64,000 nt of DNA from Oligoflexales bacterium (GCA_947494335.1 CANLUT010000002.1:124001-188000), one strand, 5' to 3'; shown: positions 18,901 to 27,739, counted from the first letter of the stretch. Numbers and translations: made by a program. Notes: generated from the sequence alone by a model not told the origin.

Positions 18901-20330
18901 GTCACTGATGTCATCAACCTGTTCTTAATATCTGCTGCCGATAAGGATGGGTTGTACGCCTTGATTAGCGCCGCAGCACCGGCAACGTGTGGCGTTGCCA
19001 TTGAGGTACCCTGATAGGATGCGTAGGCATTGCCTTTGATCGTAGACAGGATAGCCACACCGGGCGCGGCCAGATGAACCTTGGTCTTGCCATAGTTTGA
19101 AAACCACGCCAGAGCTCCGACCTTATCGATCGCAGCAACGGATATGATGTTGGACTGGTTATAGTTTGATGGATAATGAGCGGTTACATCATTATTTGAC
19201 GATTCATTGCCAGCAGCTGCTACGAATAGCTGCCCAGCTGTGTTGGCCGCACTAATGGCATCAAACATGGCCTGAGAAAATGACCCTCCACCCCAGCTGT
19301 GATTGGTGGCAAATAAACCAAGTTTGACCGAGTATTGGATGGCAGAAATCGCGTCGCTTATGTACCCAGAACCGTCGGCGTCCAAAAACCGCAGTGGTAC
19401 TATTTTAACATTCCAATTAACTCCGGTAATTCCAATACCGTTATTACCCACGGCCCCGATCGTTCCTGCCACATGTGTCCCATGGCTATTCTCATCCATA
19501 GGATTGTTGTCACCGTCAAAAAAATCCCAGCCACGGAAGTCATCCACGTATCCGTTGTTATCGTCATCAATCTTGTTGGTTCGCTTATCGCGACCAAGTG
19601 AATCCAACCCACTCTCGCCTGGGTTCTGCCAAATATTTGCTGCCAAGTCCTGATGTGTATAGTCAACGCCAGTATCCACAACGCCAACAGCCACAGACGC
19701 CGACCCTGTCGACAAGTTCCAGGCATTGGCTGCGCGAATGTCATAGCGGGTAGTCCCTGTCCCATTTAGACCCCATAGCTCTGAAAATCTCGGATCATTG
19801 GGAACCGCAATTGCATTGACCTTGAAATCCGGCTCAACCGATAAAACGTGCAAACTATCGGTTAAAAATTTCTTTACTGCGATCAGATAATCTTCGCTGT
19901 CAGAATCAGGAAACTCAGCTGTTACGGCACTTACCAATTCAAGACGACTCTTGATCACACCACCCGCTGCAAGAATGGGCGTGTCTGGGTTTTCACCTGC
20001 CAACATGAAAGGCGAACCTGGTCTTAAACGAATAATAAATGTTTTCGCGCGACTCTTTGCTGGAGTCGGTATCGACTCGCGCAAAATACTGCGGACCCCT
20101 TCTGGGTTACTTTGAATTTTTGCCAGCGTTTGTTTAAATTGTACCCGAAGCTCCTCAACTCGACCCTGATCAACTGGGTTTACGTCAACGCGGGGGATCG
20201 GTGGTGTTTCCTTGGAGATAAGCTTTTTACTGGAATCTCTCTGCTTACAAGAAGCTGTCTGGAAAGCCACTACCATCATCAATGAAGTGCTGATAATCTC
20301 CAGACGCTTAAAATGTGTCTTACGACCCAT
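15984..20330 (-). CDS. Large subtilisin-like serine protease (S8), probable lipoprotein, with repeated Cys-pair modules
   Basis: 1448 residues. A lipoprotein-type signal (SLMMVVAFQTASCKQRDSSK) opens it. The S8 triad is present: Asp in VGVVDTGVDYTHQDL (about 219), His in SHGTHVAGTIGAV (about 285), the oxyanion Asn in AAAGNESSN and Ser in GTSMATPHVAGAAAL (about 442). A fibronectin III-like domain follows (about 505-600), then a jelly-roll-like domain (about 620-790) and six modules of 90-100 residues, each with one Cys near its middle and one near its end; several end in CVKGVD-type motifs and GN. It is probably a surface or secreted enzyme with an autoinhibitory propeptide before the catalytic domain. 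Substrate unknown. Confidence 0.92.
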   Translation of the reverse strand: MGRKTHFKRLEIISTSLMMVVAFQTASCKQRDSSKKLISKETPPIPRVDVNPVDQGRVEELRVQFKQTLAKIQSNPEGVRSILRESIPTPAKSRAKTFIIRLRPGSPFMLAGENPDTPILAAGGVIKSRLELVSAVTAEFPDSDSEDYLIAVKKFLTDSLHVLSVEPDFKVNAIAVPNDPRFSELWGLNGTGTTRYDIRAANAWNLSTGSASVAVGVVDTGVDYTHQDLAANIWQNPGESGLDSLGRDKRTNKIDDDNNGYVDDFRGWDFFDGDNNPMDENSHGTHVAGTIGAVGNNGIGITGVNWNVKIVPLRFLDADGSGYISDAISAIQYSVKLGLFATNHSWGGGSFSQAMFDAISAANTAGQLFVAAAGNESSNNDVTAHYPSNYNQSNIISVAAIDKVGALAWFSNYGKTKVHLAAPGVAILSTIKGNAYASYQGTSMATPHVAGAAALIKAYNPSLSAADIKNRLMTSVTKLASLKDRVIAGGTMNLEAAMASGPDTDAPNPPSGLAVISRGLRSANIGWTTATDNNDGGVISGYEVRFADTPISNEISWGAAKIINDVTFQSQASQVVATLSLPSGASGYVAVKSIDGSGNLSTISASVQLTLVPFNQVVAYSGETMDGIPTTPWIIESDSLRGRVFSDGSGRYPANTTRHLKLPPIPIRSSDNLVVRFWHRLDIENIFDKGLVTIESNLPNSEKIVESYRYKVGEWTQVELDLSSFVQQFEQIPEAQSITIGFKLASDSSIEADGWFIDDIVILGQPSALTVTGVPENNSTKTAFNVSLNQTTEQSSIKIDQYAWTYFQSSSSISDCGSPASDQLRPLSQPMTGVISELGKNVICIYAPLKDYSASVKRFYSWNRIAAVPPVAVVSGLPSTPSNLSSFSGTVSGVGVESYAFVVVANDESLCGAAAYDSWRPISESFSVAVSRDQNTIVCVKGKNAEGTIQSGYTKVSWVSDFTPPTVILRGDPPTSTTKPTGVITIQGDDVAGYVFATGAAECGAYGSITPVASKVSLSLTQNGDGPRRICVKGVDQAGNQQQDPTVLSWVQDTVVQPIGFVGLPSTVSNAKVMSVTAVASEAGKYRYVIKSGSTCDLAALKLAALRDLSTKILDPLPSADGVYTLCGRLIDAAGNEQESPTAYTWTKDTTPPTALLSNLPPPKTASMTISVQVSGAGVSSYLYSIVTGSLPCDPAAASPLNFVSSATPITSTLATRGVYKLCVKGVDSVGNIQAQATIHTWEITTAPVLSAGLLRVPVSPNSRGPLNIGVTSPSGQNISKYVYAFAPGIPANCARVTSWSVARNLVSPITDNLGSYQGYRTLCVKGINKDGFEQMIPTMATWLKIDGAQYSPSSTIWGGVVATGKTSSSINFTITRNSTTRQTVSVKVCRVSASTGAIDGSSCRTQSLMFNSGVKQIQAAQSGLSSGDHVLVVLPSSGKVEPLNFSL

Positions 20331-20372
20331 ATGTCAAAACTCCAAAGTGAGTGCACGCTGGCAGAAAATTTA

Positions 20373-21962
20373 TCAGAACAAGAGAACATCGCCGCCAACG
20401 GCAACCTTTGCGCCGTCAGCATCAGACTTCGAATCCAAATCTGTATTTTCATCAGAAGACTCAGTTGTCGGCATAGAGACGGCCTTCACGATGGGTGCCT
20501 CCGCTGATGATGCCTTGCGATGCAGAGGAATTGTGTTGCCAAGATCAGACTTTGGAGCATCAGTGCGCCCACCAAATCTAGTGAGCATTTCTTCTGCAAG
20601 ACCACCAACCTGCCTCAAAGGACTCATAGCGCCTTGGATCTGTTGACGCGTAATATCCTGAAACTGCAAGCTGGTAACAATTTGATCGATATTTTCTGCA
20701 ACACTTTCTGAGCTAGCCACTGAACTCTGTACAAGTTTTGCAAAAATGTCTGTCGATTCCTTCGCTTTGTGAGTTAAGCCAGAGACGGCCTCATCAATCA
20801 TTTCACGATTAGAACGCGTCTTTTCAATATTTTTCATTAATGAAATTGAAATGTGCTGCACAGAATCATTCACTCTGGCAACAATCTGCGTGATATCTGC
20901 AGACGCTTGATTTGTTCGGTCTGATAGCTTTCGGACCTCTTCTGCGACAACCCCGAATCCGCGACCGTGCTCACCTGCGCGAGCAGCTTCAATTGCTGCA
21001 TTCAAGGCGAGAAGATTCGTTTGATCCGATATATATTGAATTTCCTCAGTGATTTTATTGATGCTTGCCGTGTGACTCAGAATTTCAGCTGCCGACGCAG
21101 AGTAGTCACCGTTTAAACGCCCATGCTCCTCCAACATCGTCGTCATCTGAGACAATAAAGCCAAAGCTTCCTTGATAACTGCCGAAAGCGACTTATTTGA
21201 CTCAACACGACCGTTCAGCTCATCTCCCGTAAACTGACTTGCAATTTCGTTCGACTCTTTCATGTTACCATGCGCCTTGTCGTAAATTTGACGAATTTTA
21301 TCGCCAATTTCGATCGCACTTGATTCGGTGTGGTGGATAACGCCGTCCAACTGCCTGTGAATGGCTGGCACAAGATCTAGAATCTTACGCAATAGATTTT
21401 CATGGGTCAAAAGGAGCTCATCTTTTTCTCCCAAAGAATTTTCAAGACCACGAACGATCAGTGACATTCCATTTTTCGATTTATCAAAGTTCACCTGAGA
21501 AGACACCTGAGCACGCAAGTGAACCACTTCCTCCATCAGGTCAGCCTTTAATTTGCGCTCAGAAGAAAGTGTTTCATTTGCCATGAGTAATTGCGTCTTT
21601 AAAAGATCCTTCTGACGAGTCATTTCGCTTAATCTTTCGTCGTGGCTTTTCTGTAAAATCTCCGTGCGCTTATTTGCGTGAATCTGAATGGACTCTAATG
21701 ATTCCTTAGCTTCAATTTCATTTTGGAGCTTTGATAATGCCACCTTTTGGCTTACGACTTTTTGTTCATATTCACGTTTTATCCGCTCATTCTCGAGATG
21801 GATGAGCAAAATGCCAATCACAGAGGCAACACCACTGACCGCTGCGAGAACCGCTATCTGGAGCCAAGTAGCCTCAAACAACGGGGTCATCATGATCGCT
21901 ATGGTTGGTCCAACGACTAAAGTTGAAAGAAATAGGGGACTCGCAAAAAGAGTCGTTTTCAT
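20373..21962 (-). CDS. Methyl-accepting chemotaxis protein without a periplasmic sensor domain
   Basis: 529 residues. Two hydrophobic segments near the N-terminus (about 5-25 and 30-52) are separated by only a few residues, leaving no room for a periplasmic ligand domain. A long coiled-coil follows (60-170), then the signalling tip: ISDQTNLLALNAAIEAARAG and GRGFGVVAEEVRKLSDRTNQ. Near the end comes IVTSLQFQDITRQQIQGAM, as in several soluble or short receptors. It signals through CheW/CheA. AAGAGGTG precedes the ATG and a sigma-28-like promoter lies at 22007-22033. The protease gene follows 42 bases downstream. Confidence 0.93.
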   Translation of the reverse strand: MKTTLFASPLFLSTLVVGPTIAIMMTPLFEATWLQIAVLAAVSGVASVIGILLIHLENERIKREYEQKVVSQKVALSKLQNEIEAKESLESIQIHANKRTEILQKSHDERLSEMTRQKDLLKTQLLMANETLSSERKLKADLMEEVVHLRAQVSSQVNFDKSKNGMSLIVRGLENSLGEKDELLLTHENLLRKILDLVPAIHRQLDGVIHHTESSAIEIGDKIRQIYDKAHGNMKESNEIASQFTGDELNGRVESNKSLSAVIKEALALLSQMTTMLEEHGRLNGDYSASAAEILSHTASINKITEEIQYISDQTNLLALNAAIEAARAGEHGRGFGVVAEEVRKLSDRTNQASADITQIVARVNDSVQHISISLMKNIEKTRSNREMIDEAVSGLTHKAKESTDIFAKLVQSSVASSESVAENIDQIVTSLQFQDITRQQIQGAMSPLRQVGGLAEEMLTRFGGRTDAPKSDLGNTIPLHRKASSAEAPIVKAVSMPTTESSDENTDLDSKSDADGAKVAVGGDVLLF

Positions 21963-22006
21963 CGCAGCACCTCTTTGACTTGCCGTATAGAAGACACTTC
22001 AAATGG

Positions 22007-22033
22007 GTATCGGACGGGCGCTGTTTATGATTA
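22007..22033 (-). promoter_or_regulatory. Sigma-28 (FliA)-like promoter for the chemoreceptor gene
   Basis: Read on the minus strand, TAAT, 15 bases, then TCCGATAC closely resembles the flagellar sigma-28 consensus TAAA-N15-GCCGATAA. The implied start of transcription leaves an untranslated leader of about 40 bases before the chemoreceptor ATG. Chemoreceptor genes are classic sigma-28 targets, which supports the match. It was found by eye in one gap only, so chance agreement is possible. Confidence 0.42.
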
Positions 22034-22127
22034 GTCAGAGCCAGGTGGATTGACTCTCTGGGTTAGCAATTCTGGCAGATTAATTGGGGAAAATTGGCTT
22101 TAATCGTTTTTTTCCAAAAATAGCGAT

Positions 22128-24497
22128 CTATCGCCAAAGAGACTCATATTCGGTTCTGGCTGGATCAAGCCGGGTCTTTGCCATCTTGTACTCAAAACTT
22201 TCTTTTGGAGCAGAGTCCAAGATTTTCTGCCAGATTTCTCGGGCATCTTTCGAGCGTCCCCGCGAATTGAGATCCTCAGACCACGCCCAGGATCTCTCTA
22301 GCCAAGGACCAGTCATTGGCCAATCTTTTCTCGCCGTATACAACTTCACAAGATCCAAAGGCGACAGCACTCGCGCCTCTAAGTCCAACCAGGACTGAAA
22401 GCAGGTTGGATCTTTCTCTTTAAGTTCAGACAGACTTTTTTCTCCAAAAGACGTCACTCGCCGCTGCATGTCTGATGATAATATCTTGCGCGCTTTAGCA
22501 TCAGACTGAATTCGAGAAAGGAGAGGAAACAACACCGCGCAACCATTCTCAGGATCATTTTTTCCCCACTGATCTTGAAGTCTAAGAATCCATGGATAGG
22601 CCGTAGCCACGCGCGGAGAACTAAGGACTCGACTTAAATACCCAACGTCCTCTGCCGACGACGGCTTTTCGCCCCACTTGCGGCCTAGAAGTACTTTATC
22701 CAAATTCGCTCGCTGCTTTCTAAACTGGTCTTTGCCTTTTGCAGCGCCTGCTTCGTAAAAGAATGCTGCAGCTCTTAGGACCTCCAGATCAGACTTTGGA
22801 GCTGGAGCACTTGATCTCCAGAATTCTGCAGCCGCGTCACTTCGACTCGTTGAGACGTAGGCCGTCCAGAGGTTTGTCGCCAAGCCATCTGAAACTTTGG
22901 GAAACAAAGCTGTGCGCCGCTGCTCAAAAAATTGAGTTGCATTCTCCCATTGCTTTTTCTGAAAGTAGCTATCGATCTTGGACGCCTGAACGTCTCTAAC
23001 TGGATCAATCATCCCAGATAAATGGCGACTGCGAGGATATTTTTCTGAAAATTCCTTGACCTGAGTCACCATCTCATCTGACTTTTCGCGGTCGCTAAAG
23101 CTTTTCGCATGACACGCCCACACAAGCTCCATGAGCACTTCTGGCACGTCCTTTTTTTCTTTCACAGCAGAAAGCAACTCGCGCGCATGTTTGATATTAT
23201 TTCCCGCATACTCGGGAAGCTCCATGCAAGCGCGTCTGACCTCAGCAATCTTTGCTGCCTCCGACTTTGGGTAATTAGTTTGAACACCAAAATAGGCAAG
23301 TCGCGCCCGCGCAAAAAGCTCGCTGCGTTGCTTGTCTTTTGCTTTGGAGGCACGCGCTAAAAGAGCATCCGCTGAGCGAAGGTTCACCCAAGGCAACGTC
23401 TGACTGTCTTGAAGCCACTCATTTCCGGGAGCTCTCATAGAGGCGTCGACCGCAAAATTCAGCATCTTTTCGGCCTCTTCGAATCGTCCAAGCCAAAACG
23501 CCGTTTCACCTCGCAGGACAGCTTGGCCTGCGTTATAAACTCGACGCTCACGTTCAACGGCGCTCGCCATCGCGTACATGTCTTCCGAGAGCTCATAGTT
23601 ATTTAGATCGTAATAGATGTCGCCAGCACGATTGAAAATACGCGATGCTTGCAAAGGATCAGGATCCTGTCGAAGCGCTGTATCAAGCTCTTGAATGGCA
23701 CTCAAAAGATCTTGATTTTTTAGATGTGCCTCGGCAGTCAACTGCCGCAATTCTGAGCGATGAAGATTTTTCCCAGATTTCAAAAGAGCTGAGAGTGCCT
23801 CGGTCGCTGCGCCATACACGCTTGGCATTCGATCAAATCGCTGATATATCGCCGCGATATTGTACAGAGCCCATGGGGCATATTGATCAATTCGCGCCTC
23901 GGGGATATCTCGTTTTGAGATAAACACGGACGCCATAAAGTAAGCTACTTGCTTTAAAAGTCCTTCAAGTTCTTTTTCAGTAGGAGGATTTTTTGTATCA
24001 GCAACACGATCTTGATAGAAAGCAAGAGCATTGACTGCGAGAAAAAAATCTAGAATCTTTATCATCGATGCATCAGTCTGATTATTTCTTGCGGCAAACC
24101 AGATTTCGGTGGCTTTTAGATATTGTTTTTCGAGAAAGGCTGCCCTGCCGTCATTAAATGCCTCTAGATACCTTCCAGCTCCGCGCATCTGGAAAACCAG
24201 CTTGCGCAGATCATAGGTTGTGAAATCTAGTTCAAACTTCACGGGAGGGAGCTTAAATGGGTATTTCCAGAAAACCTCGTCAGAGATTGGGCGCTCAGGA
24301 TTTTTAATGCTGAAATCCGCAATAAACACATAACGATCGAGAATTTCCTTAAAGCTCGCTTTGCCTAAATCAACCGCTTTTTCTTCAACGACGGGTGCTG
24401 ATTTCTTTTTTTGATTTGTATTTTTAGGCGAAGCTGCTGAGACCGGCAAGGAACCAGCACAAAGTGAAACAAGCAAAACTATGAAAATTGCTCGCAT
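22128..24497 (-). CDS. Large exported repeat protein (TPR-like) in the motAB operon
   Basis: 789 residues. It opens with a signal peptide (FIVLLVSLCAGSLPVSA, then ASPK) and a Lys-rich stretch. Much of the rest is helical with TPR-like pairs, e.g. AEAHLKNQDLLSAIQELDTA, FNRAGDIYYDLNNYELSEDM and GETAFWLGRFEEAEKMLNFA, suggesting a periplasmic scaffold. I do not know a named family for it. It starts six bases after the motB stop, so it is almost certainly co-transcribed with flbD-motA-motB; a role near the stator or motor is inferred from position only. Confidence 0.88.
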   Translation of the reverse strand: MRAIFIVLLVSLCAGSLPVSAASPKNTNQKKKSAPVVEEKAVDLGKASFKEILDRYVFIADFSIKNPERPISDEVFWKYPFKLPPVKFELDFTTYDLRKLVFQMRGAGRYLEAFNDGRAAFLEKQYLKATEIWFAARNNQTDASMIKILDFFLAVNALAFYQDRVADTKNPPTEKELEGLLKQVAYFMASVFISKRDIPEARIDQYAPWALYNIAAIYQRFDRMPSVYGAATEALSALLKSGKNLHRSELRQLTAEAHLKNQDLLSAIQELDTALRQDPDPLQASRIFNRAGDIYYDLNNYELSEDMYAMASAVERERRVYNAGQAVLRGETAFWLGRFEEAEKMLNFAVDASMRAPGNEWLQDSQTLPWVNLRSADALLARASKAKDKQRSELFARARLAYFGVQTNYPKSEAAKIAEVRRACMELPEYAGNNIKHARELLSAVKEKKDVPEVLMELVWACHAKSFSDREKSDEMVTQVKEFSEKYPRSRHLSGMIDPVRDVQASKIDSYFQKKQWENATQFFEQRRTALFPKVSDGLATNLWTAYVSTSRSDAAAEFWRSSAPAPKSDLEVLRAAAFFYEAGAAKGKDQFRKQRANLDKVLLGRKWGEKPSSAEDVGYLSRVLSSPRVATAYPWILRLQDQWGKNDPENGCAVLFPLLSRIQSDAKARKILSSDMQRRVTSFGEKSLSELKEKDPTCFQSWLDLEARVLSPLDLVKLYTARKDWPMTGPWLERSWAWSEDLNSRGRSKDAREIWQKILDSAPKESFEYKMAKTRLDPARTEYESLWR

Positions 24498-24502
24498 CGG
24501 AC

Positions 24503-25330
24503 CTACTGCCCTTCTGGAGCGGTTGCTTCCTGGTCATAGTTGACGTGAATTTCAATACGTCTATTCATAGTGCGCCCAGCTTCAGATGTATTTTGGGCAA
24601 CCGGACGCAGGTCGGCATAGCCAGCCACTGCAACCTTTGTAGCGGGGTAACCAACGGTCTTTATCAGGTACTTAGCGACGGATGCAGCTCTCAAAGCTGA
24701 TAATTCCCAGTTAGAAAACTGCCCAGACGCCGGCACATTATCTGTGTGGCCCTCGACGACAACCGGCCGACCCAATTCCATCAGAATTTGCCCAACAGTC
24801 TCCATCTCCTTAAGCGCTTCTCTCTTTAACTGATACTGTCCGGAATCGAAAAAATGACGGGCTGCCAGCTGCAGTTTGAAACCATTTTGTGTTTGTTGGA
24901 CGCTGACCACTCTTTCAAATCCTTTATCACCTTTCTCAGGATACTTGTTCGGACCGTAAAGACGCTCCTCTACAAGTAAGCGAACGCGATTAATTTCCAT
25001 TTCAATGACTTTTGCTCGCATGGCTGAGCTAGGAAACTTTTGGGAGAGCGGCTCGCGGATCTGGTCGCCTTTAAAGTGATCGAAAATTCCCATACCGGTT
25101 TGCGTCGGAGCAGTTTTCCTGTCTACAGGAATCTCCGGAAGAGGCATATTGAGAGCATCTGCTACCGAGGCAGCAAGAACCTTGTTGGGTTCTTTCGCCG
25201 CCGGCGCACCGCCCTCCTTAAGCGCATAAAGAACAACGAACAATGCAAAAAGCATCGTTACCATGTCCGCATAGGAGACAAGCCAACGTTCGTGGTTTTC
25301 AAATTCCGGACACTTTTGCTTTTGCGCCAT
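24503..25330 (-). CDS. motB: Flagellar motor stator protein MotB
   Basis: 275 residues. A cytoplasmic start (MAQKQKCPEFENHERWL) leads into one membrane helix with the proton-path Asp in SYADMVTMLFALFVVLYALK. A plug/linker follows and then an OmpA-type peptidoglycan-binding domain with VVEGHTDNVPASGQFSNWEL and SVAKYLIKTVGYPATKVAVA. With MotA it forms the torque-generating ion channel anchored to the cell wall. It lies 38 bases after motA. Confidence 0.96.
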   Translation of the reverse strand: MAQKQKCPEFENHERWLVSYADMVTMLFALFVVLYALKEGGAPAAKEPNKVLAASVADALNMPLPEIPVDRKTAPTQTGMGIFDHFKGDQIREPLSQKFPSSAMRAKVIEMEINRVRLLVEERLYGPNKYPEKGDKGFERVVSVQQTQNGFKLQLAARHFFDSGQYQLKREALKEMETVGQILMELGRPVVVEGHTDNVPASGQFSNWELSALRAASVAKYLIKTVGYPATKVAVAGYADLRPVAQNTSEAGRTMNRRIEIHVNYDQEATAPEGQ

Positions 25331-25368
25331 AGTTTCGCTAGCTCAACAGCTGGATCAAGTTAAATTTC

Positions 25369-26136
25369 TTAGTGCTTCTCCCCACCACCACCATGGTCGT
25401 GGACGAATACAGCAAGCTTTTGCTCAATAACTTTCGGGTTCATACCAGTCAGAATCCCCTCAACACCAATGACGACCATCGCTCTCGCATGGCCATCGAT
25501 GATAGCCTTTCGCTTTAATTTTTTTCCGATAGGAATTCCAAGAATGTTAGCCGCTCCCACTCCGTAAAGTGTAGCAACGAAGGCAACGGCGATACCCGGA
25601 CCAATCATTTCTGGACGATCAAGTACGGACATTACGTGCTGCAGACCAAGTACGGCACCCAAGATTCCGATCGTAGGACAGATGGCGCCGAAGTCTTCCC
25701 AGAACTTTACTCCGACCTCAGCCTCTTCAAAAACAACGTGGGCAGCTGTTTCTAACGTATCTCGGATAACTTCAGGTGCTGTGCCGTCAACAGCTAAACC
25801 AATCGCCATTTTTAGCGGCTCATAAGACAAAGACTCTCTTTTCTTCTCAAGAGCCAAAATTGATTCCTTACGGGCCGTCTGCGCGCAATCTAAAATCTCG
25901 GCCATGATCTGACTTGGATTGGCCGTTGGATTCTTTAAAAATTGCCCCAAGGCTTTCACCGAATTGATCATGTCGGGTAATGGGTAAGCCATCATCAAGG
26001 CACCCAATGTACCCCCAAACACAATCATGACGGCCGTGATTGCCCACAGCTGGGACAAGTGACCACCTTCCATAAGCATGCCGCCGACGATCATGCCACC
26101 TGCAACCGGAATGCCTAATAAGCTAGTTAAGTCCAT
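25369..26136 (-). CDS. motA: Flagellar motor stator protein MotA
   Basis: 255 residues with four membrane helices: LLGIPVAGGMIVGGMLMEGG, LWAITAVMIVFGGTLGALMM, then the pair around FGAICPTIGILGAVLGLQHV and GIAVAFVATLYGVGAANILG. The cytoplasmic loop between helices 2 and 3 carries the charged residues that touch FliG. It ends with a His/Gly-rich tail (VHDHGGGGEKH). Its start overlaps the end of flbD by ten bases. Confidence 0.97.
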   Translation of the reverse strand: MDLTSLLGIPVAGGMIVGGMLMEGGHLSQLWAITAVMIVFGGTLGALMMAYPLPDMINSVKALGQFLKNPTANPSQIMAEILDCAQTARKESILALEKKRESLSYEPLKMAIGLAVDGTAPEVIRDTLETAAHVVFEEAEVGVKFWEDFGAICPTIGILGAVLGLQHVMSVLDRPEMIGPGIAVAFVATLYGVGAANILGIPIGKKLKRKAIIDGHARAMVVIGVEGILTGMNPKVIEQKLAVFVHDHGGGGEKH

Positions 26137-26369
26137 CCTGAAACTCCTTTCGCCTCTGACATAACGCTCAAACTATGGGCTTGCACCGCTACAAGACAGC
26201 GCGTTTTGAAGTCTTGAACAAGGCGGGTAATTTCATCGAGAGACTCCGACACGATCAGCATGTCACCATTGACAAACCGAACGAGTGTATCCGGAGTCGA
26301 CTCGACAAACTTAATATTATCGAGTGATACCAGGACCTTTGATTTGTCTAGTTTTGTGAGAAGAATCAT
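26127..26369 (-). CDS. flbD: FlbD family flagellar protein
   Basis: 80 residues, chosen from ATG 26369 because AGGAGG lies nine bases upstream; the longer frame to 26438 lacks a site and does not look like FlbD. MILLTKLDKSKVLVSLDNIK, ESTPDTLVRFVNGDMLIVSE and SLDEITRLV match the small FlbD/SwrD family found directly before motA in many flagellated bacteria; SwrD raises motor torque in Bacillus subtilis. It overlaps motA by ten bases and is divergent from prfB. Confidence 0.9.
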   Translation of the reverse strand: MILLTKLDKSKVLVSLDNIKFVESTPDTLVRFVNGDMLIVSESLDEITRLVQDFKTRCLVAVQAHSLSVMSEAKGVSGWT

Positions 26370-26554
26370 CTCTGTTGCCTCCTGGCCAAAGCACACAGAC
26401 CAAGGACAATGGTCTGAAAAAATTCCTATGGAATTCACGGCTTCTTAGTTTTATGGTACGACTCCGCTTCTTTAACTGTCAATGGTGCCAGCGGCGCAAC
26501 CTGCGGATAACTAAGCGAAAAATGTACAACTCGCAGATTACTTGGAGCTTTTTC

Positions 26555-27671
26555 GTGGATTTTCATGATCTTTCAAGCGCACAACGCAATCTAAAGGAAA
26601 AATTCGTTCGCATTCGGGGGTTTCTTTGACCTCGAACGAAAAGCAGAGCGACTGAAAGATATCGAAGCTCAAATTGAAGGCATGCCTGATTTTTGGAGCA
26701 ACCCAAAAGTTTCGGCGCCGATCCTAAAAGAAAAAAAGTCACTGGAAATAGCGCTTGAGCGGGTCAGAAAACTTGAAAGCCTTGAGGGCGACCTCGAAGC
26801 TGCCATGGAATTCGCAGAGGCCGGAGAGACCGAGTATCTTGATGAAGCCAATAGCCTCTACGATGGACTAGCCAAGGAAGTGCAGGCATTGGAAATCCAA
26901 AGCCTTCTGAGCGGCGAGACCGACATGAATGGCGCCATCTTGACTATCAATGCGGGAGCCGGCGGCACAGAGTCGTGCGACTGGGCCAGCATTCTTTTCA
27001 GGATGTACCTTCGCTATGCCGAGCGCAAAGGCTGGCAGGCTGAGATTCACGACGCCCTCGCAGGCGAAGAAGCTGGGCTTAAGAACGCAACCATTGAAAT
27101 CACGGGAGACTTTGCCTTCGGCCTTCTAAAAGCTGAAAACGGCGTGCATCGCCTCGTCCGCATCAGTCCGTTTGACAGTAACGCGAGGCGCCACACGAGT
27201 TTCGCGTCTGTTTTCGTGACCCCGGTGATTGACGATACGATTGAAATCGATATCAATCCAGCTGATCTGCGGGTCGACACATACCGTTCCTCCGGAGCCG
27301 GTGGACAGCACGTTAACAAGACCGATTCCGCTGTAAGGATTACCCACATGCCTTCTGGCATAGTTGTGGCCTCACAAACCCAGAGATCTCAGATCCAAAA
27401 CCGGGAGAACGCGATGAAACTCCTGCGCTCAGCACTTTACGAGCGAGAGATCGAAAAGAGACGGGCAGCACAGCAGGCTCTTGAGAACACGAAAACCGAC
27501 ATCTCCTTTGGCCACCAGATTCGGAGCTACGTCTTGCACCCGTACAAGCTGATAAAAGATCATCGCACCGATTACGAATCACACACCCCTGACCAAGTCC
27601 TGGACGGTGGTCTTGATGAGTTTATCAACGAATATTTGGCGCACGCCAAAGAGACTGCACAACCTAGCTGA
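26555..27671 (+). CDS. prfB: Peptide chain release factor 2, expressed by programmed +1 frameshift
   Basis: Two frames joined by a +1 shift give 371 residues, near the usual 365. The short first part starts at GTG 26555, with GGAG seven bases ahead, and reads 24 codons to CTT followed by TGA at 26627-26629. Skipping T 26627 resumes at GAC 26628, giving RGFL-DLERKAERL, which matches RGYL-DYDAKKERL of Escherichia coli RF2. The anticodon-like SPF tripeptide (VRISPFDSNARRH) and the catalytic GGQ (SSGAGGQHVNKTDSAVR) are present. RF2 ends translation at UGA and UAA, and the in-frame UGA makes its synthesis self-limiting. Confidence 0.96.
26615..26630 (+). promoter_or_regulatory. RF2 programmed +1 frameshift site
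   Basis: The string CGGGGGTTTCTTTGAC matches the well-known bacterial site (AGGGGGTATCTTTGAC) in spacing and slippery part: a Shine-Dalgarno-like GGGGG, then CTT in the P site, TGA stop and C after it, the weak-termination context. When RF2 is scarce the ribosome slips one base forward and continues in prfB. The flanking protein matches only when the shift is applied, which is strong direct support. Confidence 0.95.
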
Positions 27672-27709
27672 CCGCATAACGTGGGCCCTAGCCCTGGAAA
27701 AGCCCTTTT

Positions 27710-27739
27710 TTGACAGCGTTTCACTGCCTCTCGTACAAT
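27710..27739 (+). promoter_or_regulatory. Sigma-70-like promoter for the prkA operon
   Basis: A perfect -35 box TTGACA at 27710-27715 is followed after 18 bases by TACAAT at 27734-27739, one base from the consensus -10. Transcription would start near 27746, giving a leader of about 44 bases with AAGGAGG before the prkA ATG. A run of six T at 27706-27711 just ahead may belong to a weak prfB terminator (GGGC...GCCC). Confidence 0.65.

Noticed and set aside
22115-22134. GCGATCTATCGC hairpin over the stop of the repeat protein gene, followed by T on the minus strand
   Set aside because: The loop is too tight for more than a four-pair stem and the T-run is short, so it is not a convincing terminator.
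26480-26510. TGGCACC on the minus strand, resembling a sigma-54 -24 element before flbD
   Set aside because: The -12 GC does not lie at the required ten-base distance from the -24 GG.
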